Shown piece after piece: positions 27,458 to 35,559 of a stretch of DNA of 62,111 nt. Origin of the DNA: a virus; IMG/VR virus record IMGVR_UViG_3300010885_003224, positions 1 through 62,111 of that record; one strand, given 5' to 3'. Positions within the stretch are counted from its first letter, which is position 1, and every line of letters starts with the position of its first letter. The notes beneath the pieces are model-generated. The model saw only the letters and a list, made by a program, of their open reading frames with translations. It was not told where the DNA came from and ran no database searches. The position numbers and the translations under genes were made by a program.

Positions 27458-28402
27458 TTAGTCATCCCACTCATCAACGATGCTTGCAAGATCATTGTTG
27501 GCGACCTGCGCCTTTGGTGCGGCCTTCTTGGTGACCTTCGGCTCCTCAACTTCTTCCTCTTCGACCTCGACGGGCTTGGCCTTAGGTTTCGGTGTGGGCT
27601 TCGGCGCTTCCTCTATTTCGATCTTTTCCTTATAGGGATTGTAAGGCTTGGACCCTTTCGGATCGGCCTTCTTCACACCATCAGTCTGAGAAACAGTCAG
27701 GGTAATCGCATTAATAGCCTCGGGGCTATCTTTTACTTCAATCGCAACGCGCAGTTCTGCCTCGTTCAGGGGGCGCACAGCCTTGAAGAACAGTTTGGGC
27801 GTCTCTGCGTTAACGTCGAAGGACATCTGCGTCACCACGGCGATAGCCGGAGTATTGTGGGCCTGTAGGAAGCGGGCGTAGGCTTGCATCCCCATCGGGG
27901 TGTTACCCTTAGCTTCGCCAAAGATCGACGTAGCCGGAAGCTGCAGTTGGTAGACCTTGTCCAGTTCACCTTCGATAGCCACGGCCAGACGCTGGTTGAA
28001 GCGGCAAGCACGACCTGTACCACTGTTTGCAGAACCCTTGATGTTCATCGGGCAAGTAGCACACTTGTCAGACATACGCTGCTCAGCGGGAACTTCCGGT
28101 GCAGGGGCTTGGGTGTCGGCGCTCCAGCAGGACGGCGGTGCTGGGTTATCGGGGTCATACGTACCTTGAAAGTAGGTGCGCGAGATACGTGCAGCATTAA
28201 GGATTACGATGTTCATCGCATCGTCCTTGGACACGGCGACCTGCTCACCACCAGCATACTGCCGGAAGCGCATCCCACGGATGCTGATACGATTGCCGCC
28301 ACCGCCCAAGCTACCCGCGAGGTTGGTGTTCATATCTTGCAGGGACTTCAGCAGGTCGGCGCTGACGAGGCTATTGCCTCCAAAGAGGGTCATCTCAGTC
28401 AT
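27458..28402 (-). CDS. Probable single-stranded DNA-binding protein
   Basis: A 314-residue protein with an AGGAGAAC site before ATG. Residues 30-220 form a beta-rich core. CATCPMN with a following GRACRFNQR is a likely metal site. The last 70 residues are a disordered Pro/Lys/Glu linker ending in ASIVDEWDD. An acidic tail after a flexible linker is the hallmark of bacterial SSB and phage gp2.5-like proteins, which use it to recruit polymerase and helicase. It sits between replication genes. No family is firmly recognised. Confidence 0.6.
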   Translation of the reverse strand: MTEMTLFGGNSLVSADLLKSLQDMNTNLAGSLGGGGNRISIRGMRFRQYAGGEQVAVSKDDAMNIVILNAARISRTYFQGTYDPDNPAPPSCWSADTQAPAPEVPAEQRMSDKCATCPMNIKGSANSGTGRACRFNQRLAVAIEGELDKVYQLQLPATSIFGEAKGNTPMGMQAYARFLQAHNTPAIAVVTQMSFDVNAETPKLFFKAVRPLNEAELRVAIEVKDSPEAINAITLTVSQTDGVKKADPKGSKPYNPYKEKIEIEEAPKPTPKPKAKPVEVEEEEVEEPKVTKKAAPKAQVANNDLASIVDEWDD

Positions 28403-28418
28403 TGGGTTCTCCTAGGTG

Positions 28419-28619
28419 TTAGGCCGCTGGGCCAGCTTTGGGGATCAGTGCTTCATCAATCAGCGGGATACGAAAGCGGTAGGTCTGCCCGATCTTGATG
28501 TAAGTATTCTTGGGGATATCTCCCATGCGTACCCATGCACGGATAGTGGAAACGGATACGGTATAATGCTTTGCCACTTCTTCGATTGTCGAGTAGGGGC
28601 TTTTGTCTTGGTCAGTCAT
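28419..28619 (-). CDS. Excisionase/MerR-like helix-turn-helix protein
   Basis: A 66-residue protein with STIEEVAKHYTVSVSTIRAW, a winged helix-turn-helix of the HTH_17 type, then a wing ending in YRFRIPLIDEAL. Such proteins bind DNA as excisionases or small regulators. There is no integrase in the genome, so a regulatory or replication-accessory role is more likely. Its ATG overlaps the upstream stop (ATGA). Confidence 0.85.
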   Translation of the reverse strand: MTDQDKSPYSTIEEVAKHYTVSVSTIRAWVRMGDIPKNTYIKIGQTYRFRIPLIDEALIPKAGPAA

Positions 28620-29005
28620 GCTTTCCTCACGGAGATGTTAAACTCCGCATCCACGTTAAGGCCGGGAGGTAGGAGTTCAGGGTTTGCTTCAAGAAACTCC
28701 TTCACCACCGATTGGTTCAGACGCTTTTCAAAGAACTCGGGTACGCCATGTTCCATGATGAACTTGTGCATGGACTCCCAGTCACTCGTCCAATAGCGCG
28801 TCTTAACCGTGCGATAGAAAAGGCCGTGTTGCGTCCTTACGCTCTCCACGCCATGTTCCTTGCAGTACTCTAGCAGACTTTGCTTAACTTTATCAAGCTG
28901 CGCTTGCAACGCTTTGTCTTCTTCGTCGAAGGCCACTTTGATCTCGGCCCGCTTGTCGCGGACGCGAGTATAGACCTTGACCATGGTGTCGATAGATACT
29001 GTCAT
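28616..29005 (-). CDS. Conserved phage replication-region protein of unknown function
   Basis: A 129-residue protein with SD CTGGAGAG. It opens with a helical hairpin (KVYTRVRDKRAEIKVAFDEE, a coiled coil), then HGVESVRTQHGLFYRTVKTR and a closing strand INISVRKA-like. I recall this architecture in many phages next to SSB and helicase genes, but the function is not known to me. Confidence 0.78.
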   Translation of the reverse strand: MTVSIDTMVKVYTRVRDKRAEIKVAFDEEDKALQAQLDKVKQSLLEYCKEHGVESVRTQHGLFYRTVKTRYWTSDWESMHKFIMEHGVPEFFEKRLNQSVVKEFLEANPELLPPGLNVDAEFNISVRKA

Positions 29006-29032
29006 GTGATGCTCTCCAGTGGTGGTTTCTTG

Positions 29033-29061
29033 TATATAATGACTAACGATACGCTAGTCAA
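29033..29061 (-). promoter_or_regulatory. Sigma70-like promoter inside leftward operon
   Basis: TTGACT and TATATA separated by exactly 17 bases on the minus strand. The -35 box overlaps the end of the helicase gene and the first downstream ATG is at 29005. It would boost the HTH, SSB-like and primase genes independently of the distal operon promoter. Confidence 0.6.
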
Positions 29062-30589
29062 TCAGGTCTTTGTAGAGATCAATAAGTTTGGTGTGTACAT
29101 CAATCTTCTGGTCCAGAAGATAATACACCCGCGACTCTACGGGGGAACCGACCAACTGTATGATGGTGCATTTGTTCACTTGGCCGGAACGGTGGATACG
29201 CGCATTGGCTTGCGCGTAAGTTTCGAGTGATGAGGTAGGGCCCCACCAAATAATGGTATCGGCAGCGGTCAGCGTGACGCCATGTGCTGCGGCTTGCGGC
29301 TGGATCACCAGTACACGGGGGCTCTTGGTAGTTTGGAACCTGTTGATGATATCCGTGCGTTTGGAAGCAGACACGCTGCCTTGGATCACCTCGGTATCGA
29401 TACCGTCTTTGTGCAGCTTCTCTGTGATTACTTCGATGGCGTGTTTGAATGGTACGAAGACAAGAACTTTGTTGCTTGTTTCGTCGATTACTTCCTTGAG
29501 GACATTGTAGCGGTTTGAAATGTCAAAGCGCACCGCCTCTCCATCTTCGTCATACACTGCACCTGCAGAAATCTGGAGCAGCTTGCTCATCGCAACTGCA
29601 GCATTCACCGCTGTCACGCGGGTTGCAGCCAACTCCATAGCCAAGTTCTTTTTGAGGAGGTTATAGTAGTGCTTCTGTTGTGGGGTGAGTTCGACTTTGC
29701 GCTTGATGTACGACAGGTCGGGGAGGTCGAGGCATTGGGACTTTAAGAACCTGATGGCAGGTTGCAGTATCCGATAGACTGTGTCCGTAGCCGTCTCCTT
29801 GGGTTCCCAGCGATACTGCGAGACGCGCTGCATTATGGTATCTTTGAATACGTTAAAATTGCGTGGCACGGATGTGTAGTCTAACAACTTAGCTAGCCCA
29901 TAGGCGTCCACAGGGCTCTGTGCGGCAGGAGTGCCTGTCATAAGCCATAGCCACGTGTCGGGGCCTACCAGCTTGTTCAGGGCCTTCCACCGCTTGCTCT
30001 GGGCATTCTTGTAGTGCGTGGCTTCATCGACGATGATCAGGTCGAAACCGCCGTTGGCGATATCTTCTTTGACTATCTCAATACCATCATAGTTTATAAC
30101 TACGAACTCAGTATTTTGTGCAAGCAAAGCACGGCGCTTCTTGGCATCCCCATGAGCAACAGCAATGCTGCGGTGCATCGCAACGCTAAAGAGATCGTCC
30201 CGCCATGCACTATCCATAATAGAAAGCGGGCATACGATCAGCACTCGGTGCACCTTCCCCTGCTTCATAAGAAAGTCAGCGGCCCAGATGGCGCTTGCCG
30301 TCTTGCCTGTGCCCTGCTCGTTGAAACAGAATGCCCGTTTGTTGAGGGTCAGGAAGCTTGCTGTGGTGCGCTGATGGTCCATCGGTTTGTATTTTCCGGG
30401 CCAGTCATAGCGTCCCTCTATGGGGGACGGCACTTTTATGTTCATGTTCCGCAATGCGAACACTTCGTCTACACCCCACTTAACCAGCACTTCATGCTGG
30501 CTTATCATGCGGCTATTTGGGATAATTGTAGTGACTTGTTTTGGATTGCGTAGCTTTAGCAGCAACGCCTTACCGTCGATGATCTTCAT
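29054..30589 (-). CDS. SNF2-family DEAD/DEAH-like helicase
   Basis: A 511-residue superfamily 2 ATPase. Walker A is NEQGTGKTA (93-98), motif II is IIVDEAT (188-191), motif III is WLMTGTPAAQS, and motif VI lies in ANARIHRSGQ in the C-terminal lobe, typical of SNF2/RapA-type translocases. It probably remodels DNA or displaces proteins at forks or recombination joints. It starts with TGGAGAATCTG upstream of ATG and lies between a small HNH-like gene and the promoter at 29033. Confidence 0.93.
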   Translation of the reverse strand: MKIIDGKALLLKLRNPKQVTTIIPNSRMISQHEVLVKWGVDEVFALRNMNIKVPSPIEGRYDWPGKYKPMDHQRTTASFLTLNKRAFCFNEQGTGKTASAIWAADFLMKQGKVHRVLIVCPLSIMDSAWRDDLFSVAMHRSIAVAHGDAKKRRALLAQNTEFVVINYDGIEIVKEDIANGGFDLIIVDEATHYKNAQSKRWKALNKLVGPDTWLWLMTGTPAAQSPVDAYGLAKLLDYTSVPRNFNVFKDTIMQRVSQYRWEPKETATDTVYRILQPAIRFLKSQCLDLPDLSYIKRKVELTPQQKHYYNLLKKNLAMELAATRVTAVNAAVAMSKLLQISAGAVYDEDGEAVRFDISNRYNVLKEVIDETSNKVLVFVPFKHAIEVITEKLHKDGIDTEVIQGSVSASKRTDIINRFQTTKSPRVLVIQPQAAAHGVTLTAADTIIWWGPTSSLETYAQANARIHRSGQVNKCTIIQLVGSPVESRVYYLLDQKIDVHTKLIDLYKDLID

Positions 30590-30614
30590 CAGATTCTCCA
30601 GATAGTTTTATTTT

Positions 30615-30869
30615 TTATTTCTTTTCGCCGGGTTTGTGCCCGTTACGACTGCGGTTCTTTGACGGCGCTTCAAGAACATAACCGTCCTTGTTGCTGCCGC
30701 CTTTGGCGAGAGCCTTCTTGTGGCTCACATCTTTACCCGTGCGGTCCACGCCCTTGGCATCCAAAGCCCGCCGTGCCCGCTGACGTTCCATACGATCTGG
30801 CAACTCTCCCCGTGCCTTTTGCATCTGGTATTCGTGGCCATAAGGACGAGGGGACTTTGTATAGGGCAT
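30615..30869 (-). CDS. Small HNH-like basic protein
   Basis: An 84-residue protein from MPYTKS at 30869, with AAGGAA before ATG; an upstream ATG at 30923 would overlap the nuclease gene. It is basic and contains GKDVSHKKALAKGGSNKDGY, resembling the HNH phrase (D/S)HxxPLxxGGxN with the first His-Asp reduced to SH. Similar small phage proteins are listed as HNH-like. Activity is doubtful because the usual Asp before His is replaced by Ser. Confidence 0.65.
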   Translation of the reverse strand: MPYTKSPRPYGHEYQMQKARGELPDRMERQRARRALDAKGVDRTGKDVSHKKALAKGGSNKDGYVLEAPSKNRSRNGHKPGEKK

Positions 30870-30871
30870 GG

Positions 30872-31543
30872 CTAGTTCCTTCCGTTGTGCGGGCATTCTA
30901 GCACAGCACAGTGCTGCCGACAAAGCCCAGATGTCTTAGCATTCCAAACATTAGCATCGAATGCTTTCTTCATGCTATTGTACTTGCCAAGCCATTTGCT
31001 CCAAAGGGCGGGCTTATCGTCGGTTTTGTACGACTCCATTACAGAGGCATTAGCCACGACAAACAAGAGCGCTGCACGAACCTTTGTGATGTTGGGGAAG
31101 TGCGCGAATACCGCTAGAGACATCAACTCAAGCTGCCCCTTATCGGCGTACTTGGCGCTCTTTCCCGTCTTGTAGTCTATCACGTAAGCACTGCCCTCCT
31201 CATGGTTCAGGATCAGCAAGTCAGCAATACCGCGAAACCATACGTTCTCGGCGTTGAAGCTGCACGGCTCCAAGTCTTCGGTAAGGCCAAGTTTATGCTC
31301 GCAAAGTTTTTCGCCTTCCTTGGCATTCAGTATTTCAAGCAATGACTGAATGTACCCAAACTTCTCGGGAACAGGTATCGCGTTCCCAATGTAATCCTCA
31401 CACGCCTTGTGGAACGCCGTGCCATACGTCATGGCTTCGGTTTCCTGCACGGGATACTGCCTGAGTACCTTCTCGTGGTAGAATTGCTTCGGGCACTGCT
31501 CGAATGCTTTCAGCTTACTGAACGACCAAGGGGCTACACTCAC
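30872..31543 (-). CDS. RecB/Cas4-like PD-(D/E)XK nuclease
   Basis: About 223 residues. The GTG at 31543 is well spaced from GGAG; a TTG at 31552 is also open. Nuclease motifs are visible: YGTAFHKACEDY (RecB-type His), FRGIADLLIL (Asp) and YVIDYKTGKSAK (the D-x-K). One Cys near the N-terminus (FEQCPKQF) and three near the C-terminus (GLCRQHCAVLECP) form the four-Cys iron-sulfur pattern of Cas4/AddB nucleases. It likely processes DNA ends in replication or recombination. Confidence 0.87.
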   Translation of the reverse strand: MSVAPWSFSKLKAFEQCPKQFYHEKVLRQYPVQETEAMTYGTAFHKACEDYIGNAIPVPEKFGYIQSLLEILNAKEGEKLCEHKLGLTEDLEPCSFNAENVWFRGIADLLILNHEEGSAYVIDYKTGKSAKYADKGQLELMSLAVFAHFPNITKVRAALLFVVANASVMESYKTDDKPALWSKWLGKYNSMKKAFDANVWNAKTSGLCRQHCAVLECPHNGRN

Positions 31544-34200
31544 TACACGCAATCTCCATAATTTTTACCCACACCTGCCTCGCAGTTAACAGGCAAACCC
31601 GCAGCCCACTCTGGAACCCAACGCATCGATTGTTCGACCCATGCCTTAGCGCAGGCCACCTCATCGTCGGGAACACAGCAGACAATAGAGTCATGCACAG
31701 TTAGTACGGCGCGGTATTTCTTAGCAATACGTAGCATCTGTTCACCAATGATGCAACGAGCAATAGCTTGGCAGACGTTTTCTATCACCTTGCCGCCGTA
31801 GATGCGGTTCGGACCTTTGCGAGTTTGGTAAGTATATTCAGTGCCATCGGCATTTTGATGCCCACGAAGCCCATCGTAGCGGAGGGTCAGGCCAGACGGA
31901 AGGATAACTCCGGGGGCATCAGGGTCTACGCTGAGAACTCCCTCCTGCCCAAACTCCCGCACATCGCCGTTAGCCAAGTCGCGGAGCATATACCCTGCGT
32001 CTTTCCATAGCTTGGTGATCTTGTCGTTCTCTTCGCGGTAGATGGTGATGATGCGTTTGGCTTCTTCCAAGGTTACTTCCACCCCCTGCGTCAATAGTGC
32101 AGCTTGGAACTTAGCTCCGCCCATGCCGTAGCCACAATTATGTACAATAATTGGTCCGACACTTGTCGCAACTGTGTATCTGTTCCTCGGCCCTGCGAAG
32201 GCGATATCGTAAGTCATCAAGTTCTGTTTGCAGTGCTCCAACCTTACGTTTGTTCCTTGCATTTTCTGACTTTGTTGCAAACCGTAGGTTATTAGGTTCA
32301 TACCCCTTGCTATTGTCGATACGGTCGAGGTCACGCCCAGCTTCATCCCAACCATCAAGAGTGATAAGGTATTTAAGGAATGCTGCGCGATCCTTACGCC
32401 ATGCTTCATGCACGAAAATACCCCTCCCCCCGTAGTGTGGGTAAGTTTTACAGCTTGGGGTGTGGCACCGTGCGATACATGAGGATATACGGTTGAGTAA
32501 CCGTTCCCTGTGCCCATCATCTGGTAGTATTGACTGATACTTAAGCCACCGTTTACGGTGACTAGCGCGTTTGGCACAGACATTGCACCGAGTAGTACGT
32601 CCAGCCTTGACGTTAGCGCGGTCAACCATACCTTCCCAACCGCAAGAACATTTAACAATGGGGTGCCAACCAGACCCTTGTTTTGGTTCCCACCGCAAGA
32701 CTTTGAGTTCGCCAAACATAGTGCCGACTTCAAAAGGGAAGGGTTTGTAATTACCCCGGACCACGCCTGCCACCCATGTTCCGTCAGGATTTCGTGGTCC
32801 GCTGTCGCAGCGACCCCCATATACCGTATCGTCTCCTTCATACCCTGCGGTACTACGCCCCCGTGTGCCACCCATTCTACCCCATCCCATACCATATCCG
32901 TGTCTGTAACTTGGACTATGGGGCACCAGCCACGTTTAGTCAACACTTTAGTATCTGCCGCAAAACATCCCAGAATAGTTGTCTTACCGACGAACCGTTG
33001 GTCCTTGGTAACGTCAGCCTCATCGATGCCATAGATTTTTGCGGCCATCTTCTTATATACATCTTTGCCCTGCGCGAAGTCTTCAACAAGGTCGCTCTGC
33101 TCGGCCAGCCATGCCAGCACCCGTGCTTCGATTTGCGAGGAGTCGGATTCGATTATTGTCATCCCCTCTGGGGCAATGATAGCCCGCTTGAGCACCTTGG
33201 CGTTAGGCCCACGGCTCGGTAGGTTCTGGAGGTTGATCTTATCGTCACCGCCCCAGCGACCTGTATGGGCAGCATAGTACCGCACAGGGACGGGCATAGC
33301 GCCGCGCTTGGAGATATCGATGAAGCGTTGGGTGCGTGTCTCTTCCAGCGTGGACTTAGTGCCTAGCCGTGCAGCTACCACAGCCTGTACGCGGAAGTCT
33401 TCGTGTTCGGCCAGCGCCTTAAACTCTTCGTCGTTCTTAGCCATGGCGTAGGTAAGTTTGCCTGTTGTCGGGCTGATCTTCATGGGAACCTCTGCGCCAT
33501 ACGACCGCAAGATAGCGGCCAGCTTGGCGTTGCTCATCAAGTCTTCCTTGGTCACGCCAGAGGCGGTGAGAAGGTCTTCCTTCATCAGCTTGGTTTTCTG
33601 TAGGTGCATCTCCAACAGGTCGCCGTCCAACTCCAAGATAGGGTGGATGAACATACGCAGTGTGTGGTCGATCAGCTTAAGTTCCTGTTTGGGGAACTTC
33701 TTAAGCATTTGATTGAAGATCGTGTAGGTGAGTTCTACATCGTTGCGGCAGTATTCGCCGTACCGTTCCAACTCAAGTATAGTGAAGTCCACTAGATGTT
33801 TGCCTAGTGCATTGATAACTTCATTACCCTTCTCACCAACCTCGTACTTCTCAGCCAAGGCTTTCAGGCTGGCAGACTTTTCTACACCGTGGATAGCCCG
33901 TGCCATGCACAGGGTATCGAACCATACCTTCGGCTTCACGCCGTAGCGCCACGACAGGATAGCGCCATCGAACATAGTGTTGTGGCATAGGATAGCTGCG
34001 TCAGACCAGTCGATACGCGAGAGCGTATGCGCTACGCGCTTCTCCCCTGCCAGCCAGTATGTGGGCCCATCGTTTTTCTTGATGCCCAACCCGATAGTCT
34101 CGAACAGCGGGCTACGCACATACTCTTCCGTGGTGATCTTCGACAAGGAAAACTCCCTGTCGTAATAGGTCTCCATGTCCACTGTATAAATGTCCATCAT
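31543..34200 (-). CDS. Family A DNA polymerase interrupted by an intein
   Basis: An 885-residue precursor. The exonuclease domain has DMETYYD (Asp8, Glu10), CHNTMFD and YCRNDVELTY. Polymerase motif A is IIESDSSQIEARV. Motif B (KTTILG-CGYGMGG) is split by a 277-residue intein (residues 412-688). After splicing the mature enzyme would be 608 residues. Motif C is LTVHDSIVCCVPDD, with Ser where HDE is usual. The start ATG overlaps the stop of an HNH gene (ATGA). Downstream are a nuclease and helicase, so this is the replicative polymerase. Confidence 0.95.
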   Translation of the reverse strand: MMDIYTVDMETYYDREFSLSKITTEEYVRSPLFETIGLGIKKNDGPTYWLAGEKRVAHTLSRIDWSDAAILCHNTMFDGAILSWRYGVKPKVWFDTLCMARAIHGVEKSASLKALAEKYEVGEKGNEVINALGKHLVDFTILELERYGEYCRNDVELTYTIFNQMLKKFPKQELKLIDHTLRMFIHPILELDGDLLEMHLQKTKLMKEDLLTASGVTKEDLMSNAKLAAILRSYGAEVPMKISPTTGKLTYAMAKNDEEFKALAEHEDFRVQAVVAARLGTKSTLEETRTQRFIDISKRGAMPVPVRYYAAHTGRWGGDDKINLQNLPSRGPNAKVLKRAIIAPEGMTIIESDSSQIEARVLAWLAEQSDLVEDFAQGKDVYKKMAAKIYGIDEADVTKDQRFVGKTTILGCFAADTKVLTKRGWCPIVQVTDTDMVWDGVEWVAHGGVVPQGMKETIRYMGVAATADHEILTEHGWQAWSGVITNPSLLKSALCLANSKSCGGNQNKGLVGTPLLNVLAVGKVWLTALTSRLDVLLGAMSVPNALVTVNGGLSISQYYQMMGTGNGYSTVYPHVSHGATPQAVKLTHTTGGGVFSCMKHGVRIAQHSLNTLSLLMVGMKLGVTSTVSTIARGMNLITYGLQQSQKMQGTNVRLEHCKQNLMTYDIAFAGPRNRYTVATSVGPIIVHNCGYGMGGAKFQAALLTQGVEVTLEEAKRIITIYREENDKITKLWKDAGYMLRDLANGDVREFGQEGVLSVDPDAPGVILPSGLTLRYDGLRGHQNADGTEYTYQTRKGPNRIYGGKVIENVCQAIARCIIGEQMLRIAKKYRAVLTVHDSIVCCVPDDEVACAKAWVEQSMRWVPEWAAGLPVNCEAGVGKNYGDCV
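32137..32967 (-). other. Intein in polymerase motif B
   Basis: Cys1 begins CFAADTKVLTKRGW (block A). Block B is GVAATADHEILT with Thr55 and His58. Block F is MTYDIAFAGPRNRYTV, and block G is VHN followed by Cys+1 of the host protein, so all splicing residues are present (Cys1, His58, His276, Asn277, Cys+1). Removing it restores ILGCGYGMG. The first 80 residues and last 30 look like splicing domain. The middle 160 look like low-meaning overprinted sequence because an HNH gene occupies another frame there. Confidence 0.93.
32138..32719 (-). CDS. HNH homing endonuclease nested out of frame inside the intein
   Basis: The frame is open from 32926 to a TAA at 32138; I place the likely start at the ATG at 32719 (MFGELKVLRW), giving 193 residues. 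It has a zinc ribbon (CSCGWEG, RCNVCAKR), then SSCIARCHTPSCKTYPHYGG and DRIDNSKGYEPNNLRFAT, the classic active region of phage HNH homing enzymes, and a coiled-coil tail. It is shifted one frame relative to the intein, which stays open throughout. Its stop overlaps the last intein codon. No clear ribosome site is seen, so the start is uncertain. Confidence 0.87.
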   Translation of the reverse strand: MFGELKVLRWEPKQGSGWHPIVKCSCGWEGMVDRANVKAGRTTRCNVCAKRASHRKRWLKYQSILPDDGHRERLLNRISSCIARCHTPSCKTYPHYGGRGIFVHEAWRKDRAAFLKYLITLDGWDEAGRDLDRIDNSKGYEPNNLRFATKSENARNKRKVGALQTELDDLRYRLRRAEEQIHSCDKCRTNYCT

Positions 34201-34700
34201 ATGTCCTTATATGTTTCCCTACGTACTACTAAACTTATTGCCCGTTGGCTGACACCGTAGCGGCTAGCTAGATCAACTTGCCGTACTCCTCCAGCATCGT
34301 ATTCACTACGGATAGCCAGAATATCCTCGGGGGTAAGTTTTGCGTTTACGTGTTGGCTTTGCGGTTGTTGCTTACGGCCTTTCTTGTAGGCGTCTAGCAG
34401 GTTCGTTCTCATAGAACCCAGAAACAGATGCTTAGGGTTACAGCACAGGCGGTTATCGCAAGTGTGAAGTACAAACCGTTTATACCGTTTGGCTTTTCCC
34501 TCCATACGGAATCCGGTTTCTAGTGAAATGCCGCCGTTGGTTAAACTGTAAGCTACACGGTGCGCTTGTACGTGTAAGCCATGCCAAGACAAGTTACCGT
34601 ACCCAGAACTTGTAGTAGCGCCTTGCCATTCCCAACATAGGTCAGGAGCGCCCCGATTAACGGAGCGCCAAAAGTTTTCAGGTGTGTTTTTGTTGCTCAT
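34197..34700 (-). CDS. HNH homing endonuclease upstream of the polymerase
   Basis: A 167-residue HNH_3-type enzyme with CWEWQGATTSSGYGNL, AHRVAYSLTNG, VLHTCDNRLCCNPKHLFLGS and NLLDAYKKGR, the hallmark of freestanding phage homing endonucleases. A C-terminal helix-turn-helix (RQVDLASRYGVSQRAISLVV) gives specificity. Its stop overlaps the polymerase ATG (ATGA), and a second HNH sits in the polymerase intein, so both probably target the polymerase region. Confidence 0.92.
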   Translation of the reverse strand: MSNKNTPENFWRSVNRGAPDLCWEWQGATTSSGYGNLSWHGLHVQAHRVAYSLTNGGISLETGFRMEGKAKRYKRFVLHTCDNRLCCNPKHLFLGSMRTNLLDAYKKGRKQQPQSQHVNAKLTPEDILAIRSEYDAGGVRQVDLASRYGVSQRAISLVVRRETYKDI

Positions 34701-34739
34701 ACGAAACCATAGTATGTCTACATAGCTATAGTCAAGTTT

Positions 34740-35150
34740 TTATTTTAGGCGGTTGTCGTTTAGCTTTCCGTTCTTCTCGGCGTCCAACAGGATGTTGCAG
34801 CAAGCCATGATATGAGCAAGATGGGGTAGCCCACTCTCTGGATCGATAGTATCTCCATTAAACCATGCCATTAGGTGTCGCAGGGCTGCATCATAGTAAA
34901 CAGTAGCGGACACCTGATGTTCACGCCAATTAAACCGCCCGTACTTAGCAGCCCCGTTAGTATGCACCTGCCCCATGAGTTGGATACCGACAGTCGGCGT
35001 GTCACTCAGTTTCGGCTTTGCCTCGCCAAAGGCCGTCTTCGGATTGCCGTCAGGATACGCGCTTGCAATAGAAATCGTCTCATCTTCCCACTCGTCTTGT
35101 GCGGTTTTAGCTAACCCACCCATAACCATCGTCTCACTCCACTTCGCCAT
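34740..35150 (-). CDS. DUF5664-like (dATP/dGTP diphosphohydrolase N-terminal type) protein
   Basis: A 136-residue protein from MAKWSE at 35150 with GGAAG before the ATG; an upstream ATG at 35186 lies deeper in the endonuclease VII gene. It contains GAAKYGRFNWREHQVSATVY and AALRHLMAWFNGDTIDPESG followed by HLAHIMACCNILLD. That is the pattern of DUF5664, listed as the N-terminal domain of phage dATP/dGTP diphosphohydrolases. It may adjust nucleotide pools. No PurZ-like gene was found, so there is no sign of a 2-aminoadenine genome. Confidence 0.82.
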   Translation of the reverse strand: MAKWSETMVMGGLAKTAQDEWEDETISIASAYPDGNPKTAFGEAKPKLSDTPTVGIQLMGQVHTNGAAKYGRFNWREHQVSATVYYDAALRHLMAWFNGDTIDPESGLPHLAHIMACCNILLDAEKNGKLNDNRLK

Positions 35151-35559
35151 CTTCCAACCTTCTTTGGTTAAACTCTTCCAGTGCATCAGCGGCTCGGCGC
35201 ATCAGGTCTGGATCATCTCGGAAACCCCCCAGCCCGCGGTTGCAATGCGTGCATAGGATGAATCGTATTTTCTTTGTTTTGTGGCAGTGGTCTAAGTGCC
35301 ACCCTCTAGGAGTTCCCGGATTATCGCCCCTGCAAATAGCACAAACGTGACCTTGGCTGTCAAACATTTTTTCCCATTGTTTTTTAGTGATTCCAATACC
35401 TTTAGCGCGTCTTCGAAAATTTAATTTCTCACGTGCTTCAGGGTCTGCTGATACGGCTTTGCGCCGTACACGACTCTTTTCATTGATGATTTCTCTATTC
35501 TTGGCGGCGTAGCGCCTAGATGCCTCTTTCCATTGCTGTTTTTTTCTCTCGTCAGTCAC
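35134..35559 (-). CDS. Endonuclease VII-type Holliday junction resolvase
   Basis: A 141-residue protein. The zinc and active site region reads HVCAICRGDN, GWHLDHCHKT and ILCTHCNRGLG: Cys73/Cys76 and Cys103/Cys106 bind zinc, and Asp90-His91-x-His93 with Asn107 form the HNH-like centre of T4 gp49. It cuts branched DNA before packaging. The start is GTG and overlaps the preceding small gene. The basic N-terminal 60 residues are extended compared with the minimal domain. Confidence 0.93.
   Translation of the reverse strand: MTDERKKQQWKEASRRYAAKNREIINEKSRVRRKAVSADPEAREKLNFRRRAKGIGITKKQWEKMFDSQGHVCAICRGDNPGTPRGWHLDHCHKTKKIRFILCTHCNRGLGGFRDDPDLMRRAADALEEFNQRRLEDGEVE

Noticed and set aside
24576-31543. 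Prophage lifestyle suggested by the excisionase-like HTH protein
   Set aside because: No integrase, attachment-site repeat or repressor-like gene was found; the HTH gene is placed among replication genes.
34740-35150. 2-aminoadenine (Z) genome suggested by the dATP/dGTP diphosphohydrolase-type domain
   Set aside because: No PurZ-like adenylosuccinate synthetase or DatZ-like HD enzyme is present in the window.
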